DNA of 64,000 nt. Source: Nothopassalora personata. Its lineage: Eukaryota > Ascomycota > Dothideomycetes > Mycosphaerellales > Mycosphaerellaceae. A program made the position numbers and the translations under genes. A model generated the notes under the pieces. It searched no databases and was not told the origin of the DNA. It saw only the letters and a list, made by a program, of their open reading frames with translations. Position 1 is the stretch's first letter. Each line of letters begins with the position of its first letter. Location of the stretch: the NCBI GenBank assembly GCA_033816765.1, contig CM066292.1, positions 3,534,001 through 3,598,000 on the forward strand, in the 5' to 3' direction. Shown one piece after another: positions 51,296 to 62,456 of the stretch.

Positions 51296-53326
51296 ATGCC
51301 TTCAGCGAGAGGGCAATTGCCCAACAGTTGGCGAGACCGAGCAGACTCTGCGGGATCCAATGGCGGTGAAGTACAGTTTGACGAACAAAGCGAACAACAT
51401 CAACGACCTTCTGAAACACACGTCAATCCATATGCGTATCAAGAGGGAGAAGGACATCATGGACTGCGGCATCGAAGATCGTCGATGGGTATAGCAATCG
51501 ATGCTATTACACAAGCGGGTGGTGTGAATAGCTTGGGGAACTTTGCGCGGTCATGGCAGCGTGCTGTTGGCTTCCACGAGGTGACGCCCGTGAGAAAGAG
51601 CTTTAGATATGCAGAGGATGATAGCTTGGAAGGTGCAGAAGACGAAGAGAGCACAGGGACCACACCAACGGCACAGCGATCGTTGCTGAGACAGCAATTG
51701 GAGGCGCAGGCCCAGACATCGCCAGACGATGCCGTCGTAGACCCAGAGGACACGACGCCGACCGTGCTGTCAAGGCAACGGACGCGAGACAAGGACCAAC
51801 AATTGAGCGATTCCTTTCGGGAACAAGAGCCATTGCTGTCTAAGACGACATCAAGATCTCAGCCAGGCGATAGTATCTTCCAGATAGAGCCTTCACTAGC
51901 ATCGCCTTTTGGAGGAAGCTACGGCACAACATGGGGATCGTTATCTTCGCGTGTGAACGAATCGTCAATGCGGCATGCAGGACGTCTGTTCCGCCAGCAA
52001 CAAATGTCAGGAGCGGTGGCTCCAGATAAGGAACGCGAGCCATTGATCGTCAAGCAGATCGAAGATGACAACGGCAAGGTGGTCAACATCGTTGTTGGGC
52101 AATCGACACTACCACAGACCATTTTCAACAGCGTGAACGTGCTCATTGGCGTGGGACTACTCGCCTTGCCTCTGGCCATGAAGTACGCTGGCTGGATACC
52201 AGGACTGATCTTCTTCTTCTTCGCCGGCATATCGACCTGCTACACTGCAAAGCTCCTAGCCAAATGCGCCGATGTGGACAGCAGTCTCATCACCTTCGCC
52301 GACCTCGCCTACGTTTCGTTCGGACCTTGGGCACGAATCGGCACCTCGATTCTCTTCAGCTTGGAACTCGTCGCGGCTTGCGTCGCCCTCGTTGTCCTCT
52401 TTGCAGACTCTCTCGACGCCCTTACCGGAGGCTCCTGGGGCGTGGTTGAATGGAAAATTGTCTGCGGTGGTATCCTCATCCCGCTCAGCTTCCTCCCGCT
52501 CCGCCTACTCTCTTTCACCAGCATACTGGGAATCCTCTCCTGCTTTGGCATAGTCCTCGCAGTAATCATCGACGGCCTCATCAAACCCTCCACGCCTGGA
52601 TCCCTCCGCGAACCAGCTACCACATATCTCTTTCCCTCCAATTGGATGACGCTTCCCATTTCTTTCGGAATCCTCATGTCGCCATGGGGCGGTCACTCCG
52701 TCTTCCCAAATATCTACCGCGACATGAGACATCCCTACAAGTATCGCCGTGGCGTCAACATTACCTATGTCTTCACCTTCGGCCTGGATCTCCTCATGGC
52801 TGTCGTGGGATTGTTGATGTTCGGCGATGGCGTCAAAGACGAGGTGACGAAGAACATTCTCACGCTGGAAGGATATCCTGCGTTCATCAGCGTCTTCATC
52901 GTGGTGTGCGTTGCAATCATCCCGCTGACGAAAGTCCCGTTAAACGCTCGCCCGATCGTATCAACATTGGAACTCTTCCTCGGACTCGATGCAAGAGCAA
53001 TGGGCGATGCGGGCGCTATGCATGGAATGTCTGCACTCACGAGAGGCATTCTCAAAATCACGGTTCGGATCTTATGCGTGGTAATCTTTGTGATGCTGGC
53101 GATACTAGTGCCACAGTTTGATACAATCATGAGCTTGCTGGGCGCGGTGGCGTGTTTTACGATTTGCTTGATTCTGCCGTGTGCTTTCCATTTGAAGCTT
53201 TTCGGGAAGGAGTTGACGTACAGGCAGAAGGTGGTGGATTGGTCGCTCATCGTTGTTAGCACGATTCTTGCAGTGGTGAGCACGGCGTTCAATCTTGTAC
53301 CGAAGGAGGTGCTCGGAATGGTTTGA
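51296..53326 (+). CDS. AVT1: Vacuolar amino-acid transporter, AVT1 type
   Basis: Amino acid/auxin permease family transporter; yeast Avt1 moves neutral amino acids across the vacuolar membrane using the proton gradient. Single exon, 676 aa from the ATG at 51296. A hydrophilic ~270-residue cytosolic N terminus, Ser/Gln/Glu-rich with a dileucine-like EQEPLLS motif typical of vacuolar sorting, precedes about eleven membrane segments, starting with TIFNSVNVLIGVGLLALPLA and MKYAGWIPGLIFFFFAGI, and including LVAACVALVVLFADSLDALT and FGILMSPWGGHSVFPNIYRD. The GVGLLALP and PWGGHSVFP motifs are characteristic of the Avt1/VGAT branch. The C terminus ends after a last helix (WSLIVVSTILAVVSTAF). Specificity cannot be read from sequence. 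Confidence 0.9.
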   Translation: MPSARGQLPNSWRDRADSAGSNGGEVQFDEQSEQHQRPSETHVNPYAYQEGEGHHGLRHRRSSMGIAIDAITQAGGVNSLGNFARSWQRAVGFHEVTPVRKSFRYAEDDSLEGAEDEESTGTTPTAQRSLLRQQLEAQAQTSPDDAVVDPEDTTPTVLSRQRTRDKDQQLSDSFREQEPLLSKTTSRSQPGDSIFQIEPSLASPFGGSYGTTWGSLSSRVNESSMRHAGRLFRQQQMSGAVAPDKEREPLIVKQIEDDNGKVVNIVVGQSTLPQTIFNSVNVLIGVGLLALPLAMKYAGWIPGLIFFFFAGISTCYTAKLLAKCADVDSSLITFADLAYVSFGPWARIGTSILFSLELVAACVALVVLFADSLDALTGGSWGVVEWKIVCGGILIPLSFLPLRLLSFTSILGILSCFGIVLAVIIDGLIKPSTPGSLREPATTYLFPSNWMTLPISFGILMSPWGGHSVFPNIYRDMRHPYKYRRGVNITYVFTFGLDLLMAVVGLLMFGDGVKDEVTKNILTLEGYPAFISVFIVVCVAIIPLTKVPLNARPIVSTLELFLGLDARAMGDAGAMHGMSALTRGILKITVRILCVVIFVMLAILVPQFDTIMSLLGAVACFTICLILPCAFHLKLFGKELTYRQKVVDWSLIVVSTILAVVSTAFNLVPKEVLGMV

Positions 53327-53757
53327 GAATGTCTTGTGCTGGGCTTTCGATGGCTGCTTATCGCTCGCATTGGCAAGCGAACAAGCATTGGCGTTTTCGG
53401 TTGTGCATATAATGTGTAGCATACGAGCATAGCGGGTGCTGGGATGGGAACAACTTTGGACGATGAGCAAATGGATAAATTTTCCTGTCAACATGAACGT
53501 ACTACTACTCACTAAAAAGTTGGAGGGGGTTTCTCCCCGCATCGTGGGCTGTCGCCGCGACGCGTGCAAACCCCTTGAAACGGCGGCAACGCCCCGCCAG
53601 CCCACCAAAGCAAGAGGACAGACTTAGCTCAATGCTTCAAACATTCTACTCGTATCTGCTGACTGTGCTCATACAACCTCCTGCTCTCACAAATAACCAC
53701 ATTACCGCATAGTGCCACCTCTCTACACAACACACTCGACCCCCACAAACATCAGAC
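53327..53757. other. Intergenic, AVT1 to SES1
   Basis: 431 bp with the AVT1 3' flank and the SES1 promoter; no gene is supported. Confidence 0.5.
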
Positions 53758-55290
53758 ATGTTGGACGTCAACGACTTCATCAAGGAGCGCGGCGGTAACC
53801 CAGAGAAGATCAAGGAATCGCAACGCCGGCGCCATGCACCAGAAGACGTCGTAGACGAGGTGGTGGCCATGTTCGAGGACCACAGAAAGACACAGTATGC
53901 GGCAGGCACAGAGATGGGCGCGAAGCTCAACAAAGTGCAAAAGGACATGGGCTTGAACAAGAAGAACAAGGGCGATCCGGCAGAGTTCGAGAAGCTGAAG
54001 CAGGAGAAGGACGACTTGACGAAGGAGAAGCAGAGACTAGAGAAGGTGGCGGAAGAGAAGTATGCAGCGCTTCTGAAGAAGGTGAAGAGCATAGGCAATT
54101 ACGTACACGACACAGTCCCACTCTCGGACAACGAGGACAACAACAGACTCGAGCGGGATTGGGCACCAGAAGGCACAAAAGTAGAGAAGAAGGACTGCCT
54201 GTCACACCACGAAGTCCTCACACGATTAGACGGCTACGACGCAGAGCGAGGTGTGAAGATCGTCGGCCACAGAGGCTACTTCCTCACCAACTACGGCTGG
54301 TTCCTCAACCAGGCCCTCATCCAGTACGGCATGCAATTCCTCTTCAAGAAAGGCTATCGACCCAACCAGCCACCCTACTTCATGCTCCGCGAAGCCATGG
54401 CCAAGACCGCTCAGCTTGAACAGTTCCACGAGGAGCTGTACAAGGTGACAGAGAAGGACAACGACCCAGCCAGCGACAAGTACCTCATCGCAACTTCGGA
54501 ACAGCCCATCTCAGCTATGCACGAAGGTGAGTGGCTGAACGACAAGGATCTTCCAATCAAGTACGGTGGCTACTCGACCAATTTCCGGAAAGAGGCAGGT
54601 TCGCATGGCAAGGACGCGTGGGGTCTGTTCCGAATCCACCAGTTTGAGAAGATTGAGCAGTTCATCTTCTGCAAGCCGGATGACAGCTGGACGCACTTTG
54701 ACGCCATGATCAACACCTCTGAGGAATTCTACAAATCGCTGAATATCCCATACCGAGTCGTGGCGATCGTTTCTGGTGCGCTGAACAATGCTGCCGCGAA
54801 GAAGTACGACCTGGAGGCGTGGTTCCCATTCCAGGGCGAGTACAAGGAACTCGTGTCGTGCTCGAACTGCACGGACTACCAGACTCGTGAGCTCGAAGTT
54901 CGGTAAGTCGCGTGACCACCATCATCTTCCTCTCATCACCCACTAACTATGTTTCCCAGCTTCGGCCAAAAGAAACAGACCGACGCCTCCTTCCAGAAAA
55001 CCTACGTCCACGCCCTCAACTCGACACTCTGCGCTACAGAACGTGCCCTCTGCTGCATCCTCGAGAACTATCAGACAGAAGAGGGTCTCGTGGTCCCAGA
55101 GGTTCTGAGAAAGTACATGCCAAACGAGGAGGAATTCCTGCCGTTTGTCAAGGAATTGCCAAAGGACTCGACTAGCTTGAAGGCGAAGGATAAGGCTGAA
55201 CAGAACAAGGGTGGTGGCAAGCCAAAGCTGCCGCAGGAGGGACAGGTGGTGGAGAGGCCTAAGGCTGTGGCGGAGGAGAAGAGGTCGTAA
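53758..55290 (+). CDS. SES1: Cytosolic seryl-tRNA synthetase
   Basis: Charges tRNA-Ser (and tRNA-Sec where present) with serine. Exons 53758-54902 and 54960-55290; the 57-nt intron (GTAAGT, CCCAG) splits an arginine codon. About 491 aa. The N-terminal long antiparallel coiled coil that grips the tRNA variable arm occupies about residues 40-115 (KTQYAAGTEMGAKLNKVQKD, FEKLKQEKDDLTKEKQRLEK). The class II catalytic core follows: LNQALIQYGMQFLFKKGYRP (motif 1 region), TSEQPISAMHEGEW (serine-binding TxE loop), YGGYSTNFRKEAGSHGKD (motif 2, FRxE), and NSTLCATERALCCILENYQ (motif 3 with the ATER arginine). A Lys-rich tail ends the protein. Convergent with the MFS gene. Confidence 0.97.
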
Positions 55291-55673
55291 GGGATGTATG
55301 TGCAAGCCCGTTTATCGTGAGATGTGCGTCAAAGCATAGCGAAAGGTGCAAGGGAAAGACGTGTTCGCTCGCATGTGGGGAGATCACGCATGGCGTTTGG
55401 CATGTAGAGATACCCGTCGTCAGCATAATACGATGGGTCGCATGGAATCACTCAGAGGCCTCAAACGTAGCGCCGTTGACGCAGCGTCGGTAGCTCTTTT
55501 TTCTTGTACATTTATGCTTTCGGGAGCAGCCGAAAGACCCTTGCATGGTCCATCGCAACACGATCACGCCATCACAGGAAGCCATGCATAAATGAACGAC
55601 ACCCTTGTCCTTTCATCCTCATTAGTTCTAAATTCTACCTTGTACACTGTTATATCTTCACGTGCTGAAACCA
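55291..55673. other. Intergenic, SES1 and MFS convergent 3' ends
   Basis: 383 bp between two convergent stops. Two ATG frames of about 80 codons (55346-55591 and 55592-55831) have no recognisable domain, and the second runs into the last MFS exon on the other strand. Confidence 0.5.
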
Positions 55674-57965
55674 TTACTCCTCCTCGTCAATCTCCGGTAG
55701 CAGACGCGTCCTCTCACTCGGGAAGCCACCCGTCTTCTCCTCCTGCTTGCGAATCTTGTGGTCCTGAATCCACACAAATGCCGTCAAGGCACCTCCAACA
55801 ACGGCGCCCAGCGAAGTCAAGATCACATTGATAGGGATTGGGTTGTCATGGAAGACTTTATGGTCCGTCGCCTCGATGAGCGGCTGGCTTAAGTTGATTA
55901 AGCCGGAGAAGCAGACAATTGTGCCGTAGACTCTACCGAAGTTTGCGAAGCCGAAGATTTTGGCGGCGTAGTCACTATGGAGGATGTTAGATGGAGACCA
56001 GAGAATCTTGCTGGTAAGACTTACGACATGGCGGAGTAGTACAGTGGTCGCAGCAGTACGAACAGGATCACGTTCGCGTACGCCGCCCAGAAGAATGGCA
56101 ATGAGCCCAAGACACCGACCGCCGTGATGAGCGCCACGAGGACTGTCAACATCATCGCCGTGCTCACGTTGTCCAACAAGAGTCCGATGAAAGGAGTCGC
56201 AGCAACACCCCCAACCTGTGAGATGTCAGCAAATTTCTCATCTTAGCCCACTCGACCAAAACTTACTGGAAGCGCCACATCGAAGAATGCATTGATAGCA
56301 CGTCCTGCATCGATGGATCCAAGCATGTATTCGTACTGGCTCCTGATCGTAGCGATGAAGAAATTCATCCGCAGCATTTGCAGGACCGTCAGGAGAGTGA
56401 TGAGGGTGAACCATGGCGAGAGCATCTGTTCTCTGGGGGACTTGCCATGAAGAGCTCCCCAGACACCGCTTGCCGCATGATGCTCTTCAATTCGCTTTCC
56501 ACGCGCTTCTCGCTCCTCGGCGTCTCCTAGCAGTTCGTCCAGCTTTGCGAGGTTGCTTTCTCGATGCTCTCGTCTGCGTTCCCGCTGTCGACGGACTTCA
56601 CTGTCGCTTAGCTCTTCATCCGAGTCGTGAACCTGGGAACGTCAGCTGGAATGTTTGGAAAGCATGAGTGGTGCTTTCACTCACATCTCTCGTCGCATCT
56701 TCCATCTCCTCGAGCTTTTGCTCTAGTTGAGGTACGGTCTTGTACCCATCCTTGTTCATGATTGTGACCTGGGCTAGAATGATCACCGCTGGGACAATCA
56801 GGTAGCCATAGAAGAACTTCTCGGGTCCAAATGCACCGCCCGAGGACTCATAGGCCAATCTGAAGAAGAGGAACACAGCAGCCTAGCGAAGTGGTCAGTA
56901 CTGACGCTATAGCATTTGACCTGACATGCTTACCGATGCGTCGAACGCGCCCGTGATAAGAGCAACAATCGTGCCAGCATAACGAGGGAATGCGTTTGCG
57001 ACCTGAAAAGACTGGACGAAGAGGAAAGAGCCACCGAGGGACAAGAAGACATTGCCCGCAATGTATCCATCGAATTCTGGGATGGCAAAGGCGCTGGCCA
57101 TGAGGACAGCTCCAATGGCAAGACAGACGCTACCGACGATGGCTGCAAGGCGTGGACCATATCTGTCGAGCAGAGTGCCAACTGGTAGTGCAGATAGGTT
57201 GCAGGTGGTTGAAGCAATCGCAAAGAACAAATTGAGCCTGACATCATGGTCAGCCAGTAATTCCACATTACCAGGAAATTTACATACCTCAATTCTTGCT
57301 CGTAGCATATCTCAACACCAGCATCGAGCTCCTCGGCAGTACACAAGTCTCGATAGACGCCGTTATCAACAAGCACTGGCTTTAACGCTGCAAATCCGAA
57401 GACGATGCCCGATGCAAACCAACACGATACCACCGTGATGACAACCTGCGCTGTTTCGGGTCAGCATACTTTCAAGAACTGATAAAAGTGGTAATAAGTG
57501 GCCAACAGATTATAAACTCCTCTTTGGTTCAGTGCGGTCGGCTGTAGGTTGTGGCAAATCGAGCGCAGTCCGAGGCAGAACGGTTGACATGACGATACAT
57601 CAACCGTCGTCTCCTTCTTCGGACCCGACGTCTCGCAACGCGCGCATTCGATGGACTATCGTCCATCGTGTACTTAAGATGCAACCTCGATCGCCATCGT
57701 TTCGGTATGCTCATCCGGGACATCTGCATCCACAACATCCATCCCGAGTCGACTTACCAAGTCTTTGAGCAACAGGAACTTTATACGCAGTCACACCTCC
57801 AGTTGGAGCTGTCGCTTGAGAGTCTTCCGCAGGCTTGGGAATGGCATCGTAGCTAATGACGCGGCGAAGGGACTTTGCGGTTCCGTAGCCCAGCTGTTTC
57901 GCATCGACTTCTGGCGGAAGGCGGTCTTGTCCATCGATCGAAGTAACGCGCTGGAGAAGAGACAT
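55674..57965 (-). CDS. MFS transporter, FMP42/SLC43-like
   Basis: Seven exons: 57758-57965, 57288-57450, 56934-57237, 56685-56882, 56267-56632, 56025-56215 and 55674-55974; about 576 aa. Introns are 50-52 nt except the first (307 nt). Each junction preserves frame. After a ~65-residue cytosolic N terminus come about twelve membrane segments: VVITVVSCWFASGIVFGFAA, then NLFFAIASTTCNLSALPVGT with LLDRYGPRLAAIVGSVCLAI (the MFS D-RxGxR signature loop), FLSLGGSFLFVQSFQVANAF, a charged loop of ~100 residues between helices 6 and 7 (RRQRERRREHRESNLAKLDE), and the second half ending RLLPEIDEEE. Yeast Fmp42 and animal SLC43 (LAT3/4) share this layout; a neutral amino-acid substrate is inference only. 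It runs divergently from the MBL-like gene. Confidence 0.85.
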
Positions 57966-59842
57966 GAAGACCACTTAGCCTGGCTGTCGACGAACGGACG
58001 TCCTGTCGTCGAAGGGCTTTGTTTTCAGTCAGTGCACGAGCAAAACAGAAACAAGAGCACCACAGCGAGGAAATGATAGGAACATCGGCTGGTGGAGCGC
58101 GTGGGGTAGGTAGCAGGTCGTAGAAGCTTCGCGCTACGCTTTCTAGGATATGACGCGAGATTGTCGTGCAAGAGCTGATCGCGACTGGCGATTGACGATT
58201 TCGAGCCAGGATCGGGAGGTGGCAACGATCACCGCATGACTGCAGACATTGTTGAGCTCGCTCTACCTACGACGTATAATTCTATCAGCCATTGCAATCG
58301 CAGAGACTTACTGTATCGCCGTACTGCTGGGGTCCGCACGTTTTCTGTTCGGCTTGAAACGTCCCGCGGAGGGGCTTTCGGCGTGCATTAGCTCACGGCT
58401 GGCGGCGTATCCGATGCGGATCACAAGGTCTTGCCTTCCTCTTCGGGTCAGAATCCTCGGAGACCAGTGCCATGAGCAGCACCATGAAGACATCACAAGA
58501 CGTCACATGCTGCTGCCCCCGGAATCTGCCCTAGGCGCCCATAGAATCTACCTCACCTCGTCACGGGTGCATTTCAACGCAGGAACAAGCACAGAAGTAC
58601 AGCATTGGACCACAAGCTGTACTTGCACTCGCAGTGCCGTAGCTACGCACGGGCTCTGCTGCCACATAAATACTGTACCTGCCGAGTACCAGCAGTAAAA
58701 GCATCTCTTTCGTGACAGACCAACGACGGCGGGATGCAGACCGCGATGCGCGCCTCTTGACAGCTATCATCCGTCACGTCAATATGGCAGCATCCTAGGG
58801 ACTTGCCAGCCCGGGCAGTGATGCAATTGTCCAGAACGGACGGCACGCGCAACCCTGCAACTTTGAGAACATGCTCAGCGCCATGGGGCTTGATCTCAGC
58901 CATCACACGGCAGACGGACAGCGACAGCCGCTCATAACAGGAAGTGCTGTAGACACTTAAGCAGGCTGCCGTGCGAAGCCGCTACTAACTAGTTTGTGTC
59001 CCCGTTGAGACAACACAACATCGAAACGATGATGTCTTGGTTGGCTCTGTGGTCAAGTTGTATGTATCAGCGGTTCTTAAGATGTACACATTTCGCCAAG
59101 TCGTAGGAATGGCGGTGGGAATTCATGCCCCAGAAGCTGGTGTCACTTTCATCCTGCTACCATTGACGCATTTTCGTAGGGGGGAGGGTATCTTAGGCAA
59201 TGTCCAAACACACGTTCCAGCCACATACATGCCTGCGTGTCCTGTTTGCAAGCCTAGTCTCTCATAGGGGCACGTCTTCCGCTTCCCGCGCGTCAAATCT
59301 CATCCCCAGGCCGCCCGCCCGCAAAAGATAAGCAAGAAAAGGAGTCAGGTGAGCAGGAAGAAGGAGCCTGTTCTTGAGATTGCGAATGATCCCAGCTCTA
59401 TATACTGTATTTGGCCACGGAATGAGCATTGACGCGGTACCTGGACTGCCGCAACTCTAGCGGCACCTTTGCTACCCACCCCTGTCATCGAGAATGACCG
59501 ACTGCCGACATCCGGCATACCAAAGATCGCTCCCGTCCACTGGCACGGGCACATCTGAGACGGCCACAGTCGGACGGCTTCACAGATCACGCTGCCTGAT
59601 CCAAGATGATGCGTAGGCAGCTTTCCGTGTCTGCTTGACCATTTCTGGCCACAGCAAGATGGCAGTCTCCGAGATTACTGTAGCTTGGCCGCCCCCCCCC
59701 CCCATAATGGAGGTATTCGCCAATGTCTTACGGCGACGCCAACGGGCCTAATCCTCGCTCCGAGCATACACCATCCTGGCCATGTCTCTGAACCGGAATA
59801 TGGCCGGTCGATCTGGTCGTTGGCGAGTGAGACCTCACGCTT
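57966..59842. other. Intergenic, MFS and MBL-like gene upstream regions
   Basis: About 1.9 kb between divergent genes, with a 12-C run at 59692-59703. Frames up to ~150 codons occur (58249-58698) but show no domain; I support no gene here. Confidence 0.5.
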
Positions 59843-60706
59843 ATGACCATGCGTAACCTCTTCGCATGCGTGCGCGTGTGGTTTTCCGTGGGAATCGTCC
59901 GCGCTGTCGACTGCTCGCCTCCCTCGACCTCCAACAGTCCTTCAAGACAGCCACAGCACAACACAGTGTCCAACATGCTAATGTCCGAGTACTTCGGCTC
60001 CATCCCTAAGACGCAGCCTCAGCACGAGCCGACGCCTCTGGTCCACACACTCTACGAAGAACTCACCTGCACCTGGCAATACATCGTAGCCGACCCCTTG
60101 TCCCGGTGCGCCGTAATCATCGATCCTCACCTCGACAACAGTCCCGCCAGCACCGAGATCTCCACAATCGCAGCCGATCGCGCCCTCGCGATCGTTCGGC
60201 AGAATCGCTACTTCGTCGAGCGCATCTTGCACACCCACGAACCACAGCGGAATCCTTCCTCGGCATGGTACCTCCGGACCCAGATCTTAGAGACCGAGGG
60301 CCATGCGCCGCAGGTCAATCTCGGAAAGAAGACGGCCGCGATGCAGAGGATGCTCAAGCGGAGGCACAACATGAACGACAAGAGTCATTGGGAGACTGCT
60401 TTCGAAACGACCTTCTCCGACGGCGAGGTCTTGCGAATCGGGACGATGAATGCTCATGTTCTGCACCTGTCAGGAGGCAATCTCGCCTTCGTGATCGGCC
60501 AGCACATCTTCGCCGGAGCTTCGATCTTTGACCTGCAGGTCCGGAATCGACACAATGACTTGCTCGGCGATCTGAAGAACTATCGCGTGTATACTTCTCA
60601 TGATAGTCCGCCGACGACATCGGCGAAGCTGGTGTCGGTCGATGAGCAGACGAGCTCGGGGAAGAAGGCGATTCGAAAGCTTGTGGTTCGATACGAGGCG
60701 GAGTGA
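59843..60706 (+). CDS. Metallo-beta-lactamase-fold protein with a degenerate metal site
   Basis: Single exon; the first ATG (59843) gives 287 aa, and a second possible start (MLMSEYFGSIPKTQPQ, about 59975) gives about 243 aa. Residues past ~70 resemble the glyoxalase II/persulfide dioxygenase (ETHE1-like) branch: TCTWQYIVADPLSRCAVIID, DRALAIVRQNRYFVERILHT, SSAWYLRTQI, LRIGTMNAHVLHLSGGNLAF and VIGQHIFAGASIFDL. The usual THxHxDH metal motif is replaced by HTHEPQRNPSS: the first two histidines remain but the Asp and His after them do not, so classical binuclear metal catalysis looks lost. Either it is inactive (regulatory) or it binds one metal in another way. The later THTPGHTP-like segment is also missing (NAHVLHLSGGN instead). 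Confidence 0.65.
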   Translation: MTMRNLFACVRVWFSVGIVRAVDCSPPSTSNSPSRQPQHNTVSNMLMSEYFGSIPKTQPQHEPTPLVHTLYEELTCTWQYIVADPLSRCAVIIDPHLDNSPASTEISTIAADRALAIVRQNRYFVERILHTHEPQRNPSSAWYLRTQILETEGHAPQVNLGKKTAAMQRMLKRRHNMNDKSHWETAFETTFSDGEVLRIGTMNAHVLHLSGGNLAFVIGQHIFAGASIFDLQVRNRHNDLLGDLKNYRVYTSHDSPPTTSAKLVSVDEQTSSGKKAIRKLVVRYEAE

Positions 60707-60992
60707 TGGAATTGCCAGTTACGGCATGTTTGGTGTTATGCATTGCTTCGAGATACCCGGGATGTTTACTGTTGGGATAGTATTGGCATGAAGCGTTTCT
60801 TCTCTGCGTGTTTCGTTTGGATTGTCGACTTCCGAGACGCCGGATTTCCTTTGTAAGGACGCACATGTGGGAGCTGCTTCATCAGCATATTTGTACTTGT
60901 AGTGAGAATAGGATATGGTCGCCCGTTTCAAATGCTCGTCATCCCGTGCTCCGGCAAAAGCTGATTTGGCAAGCTTTCCACTGTAGACTATG
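60707..60992. other. Intergenic, after MBL-like gene
   Basis: About 290 bp. A minus-strand frame through here (GKLAKSAFAGARDDEHLKRA...) has no start and no recognised family; possibly a further remnant of the next gene. Confidence 0.35.
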
Positions 60993-61847
60993 TCAAGCCA
61001 CGAACAGACCAGCCGGAATGGTCGCGAAGTCAGCCGCTGTGGGTCCTGGAGAAGTTGTCGGAATTGAAGCGGTGACACGAGATTTGAACATGTCGTTCGC
61101 GGCGCTCTTCAACTGCTGCGTGAAATTCTGTGCAATGGGCCATTGTCTGCTCAGAGACTTGAGTGCGCCAATGATGAGGGCACTCGATCTCGACTCCGTT
61201 GTGTGTCACTGCGGGGATACGCACAATATGCAAAGAGCTGGACGACGCATACGAAGACCACTCCGAACGTGAAAAGAGGCGATTGATCGTGAGCAGATAG
61301 CGTAGCAAGAGTAGCCAACTCCTTTGACGCAGATAGTGCTTTGACAGCATGGCTGAGTTGATGTAGGCGATATGAATGCCTGAAACATCGAACGCCTGAA
61401 ACGTCGAAGGATCCATCTCGCCCGCCACTTGGTTCACGATCCGAGCTTTTTCATTCGGCAGTTGTAATTGCCAGGACCCAATGGCATTATCGATAGCCTG
61501 GGTAGTGTCCGCAATCGCTGCATTGTTCGTCGATACCGCTATATCACGCTGGCCAGCATTCTTACAGCATCGATGCGATGGCAATATGATGAAAACCGCC
61601 AGCCATTCTTCGTCTGAAAATAGCCTGTCGTCGAACATTTCGAGGATGCTTGCATTGACCGTAGTGATGATCGTGTGGACGATGAACTAGGGCGTTGAGG
61701 TCTCCTGAGGTCGCTGATCTAGTCCTGACGCATCACTAGTAGGTGCTGTGCCGCTGTAAGGGACAGGCGGCTGGCTTCAATGGTGGTTCCCAAGCCTTCG
61801 AGGGCCGCATAGAAAAAGTCGTCAGCTTTGATGGTCTTGAACGACAT
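60993..61847 (-). CDS. Unrecognised protein, gene model uncertain
   Basis: The ATG at 61847 opens MSFKTIKADDFFYAALEGLG and, after a plausible 50-nt intron (61687-61736, GTGATG to CCCTAG), joins in frame to FIVHTIITTVNASILEMFDD. The frame then runs through LPNEKARIVNQVAGEMDPST and AFDVSGIHIAYINSAMLSKH to a stop at 61030, for 255 aa. A further in-frame 48-nt intron (GTAAGA to TGCAG, within 61521-61570) is possible. Coding-looking text also continues in another frame (ALIIGALKSLSRQWPIAQNF, ending LFVA at 60993), so either another intron was missed or the gene has a frameshift. Family not recognised; the last part hints at a fungal transcription-factor C-terminal region, which is a guess. Divergent partner starts 145 bp away. 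Confidence 0.35.
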
Positions 61848-61992
61848 GGCCACGCCTCGGGAGCCAGAGTGCAGCGCGACCGAGACGAGACACCTTTACT
61901 CTGACTGAGAGACCATCGCAACTATCACGCTTGGGCTTGCCCACACCTTGCACTCACTTTTAGATGTTTCTTCCTGCACTCAATGCAACCCA

Positions 61993-62312
61993 ATGGCGAA
62001 GGCCGAGCAGCGGCTTTCAAAGAATCTGTCCCAGAAGAAGTCATTATTCAAAGAAGTCAACATCAAAATTGGCAACAAGGCCAAGGCATCGGGACGACGG
62101 TCGTTCTTCAGGTGCTTGATGATTGACATGATGGTGGCACAACGTGAGCAGGAGGAACAGTTCACGCAGAGTCCGATTTGGCCGCCGAAACTACCAAAGT
62201 CTGAAAATCCTTCCGTTCACCAGACGTGCCAGGATCATGGCAAGGAAGTTAAAGGCGGAAGAATATGACGAAGGCAATCCAACGATCGCCATCAAACTCC
62301 GAGCCTTATAAA
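61993..62312 (+). CDS. Unrecognised small basic protein, gene model uncertain
   Basis: The ATG at 61993 opens MAKAEQRLSKNLSQKKSLFK and EVNIKIGNKAKASGRRSFF. Removing a 49-nt intron (62112-62160, GTGCTT to AACAG, with an ATTGAC branch-like site; a 40-nt variant ends at 62151) joins in frame to RRVRFGRRNYQSLKILPFTR and MARKLKAEEYDEGNPTIAIK, ending TAA at about 62312. The result is about 90 aa and strongly basic. Beyond the stop more coding-like text follows (FGPADGMEARLAKQCLDIAS, then FEETQEEEGIDGSC in another frame to 62456), so the gene may be longer or decayed. Family unknown. Confidence 0.3.
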
Positions 62313-62456
62313 GTGCTCCGAGTACCTTTGGCCCTGCAGATGGAATGGAAGCGCGGCTCGCGAAGCAATGCCTCGACATTGCAAGCTTTTGCTGTGCTGG
62401 GCTGGTGCTTTGAGGAGACTCAGGAAGAGGAAGGGATCGACGGGTCATGTAGGTGA

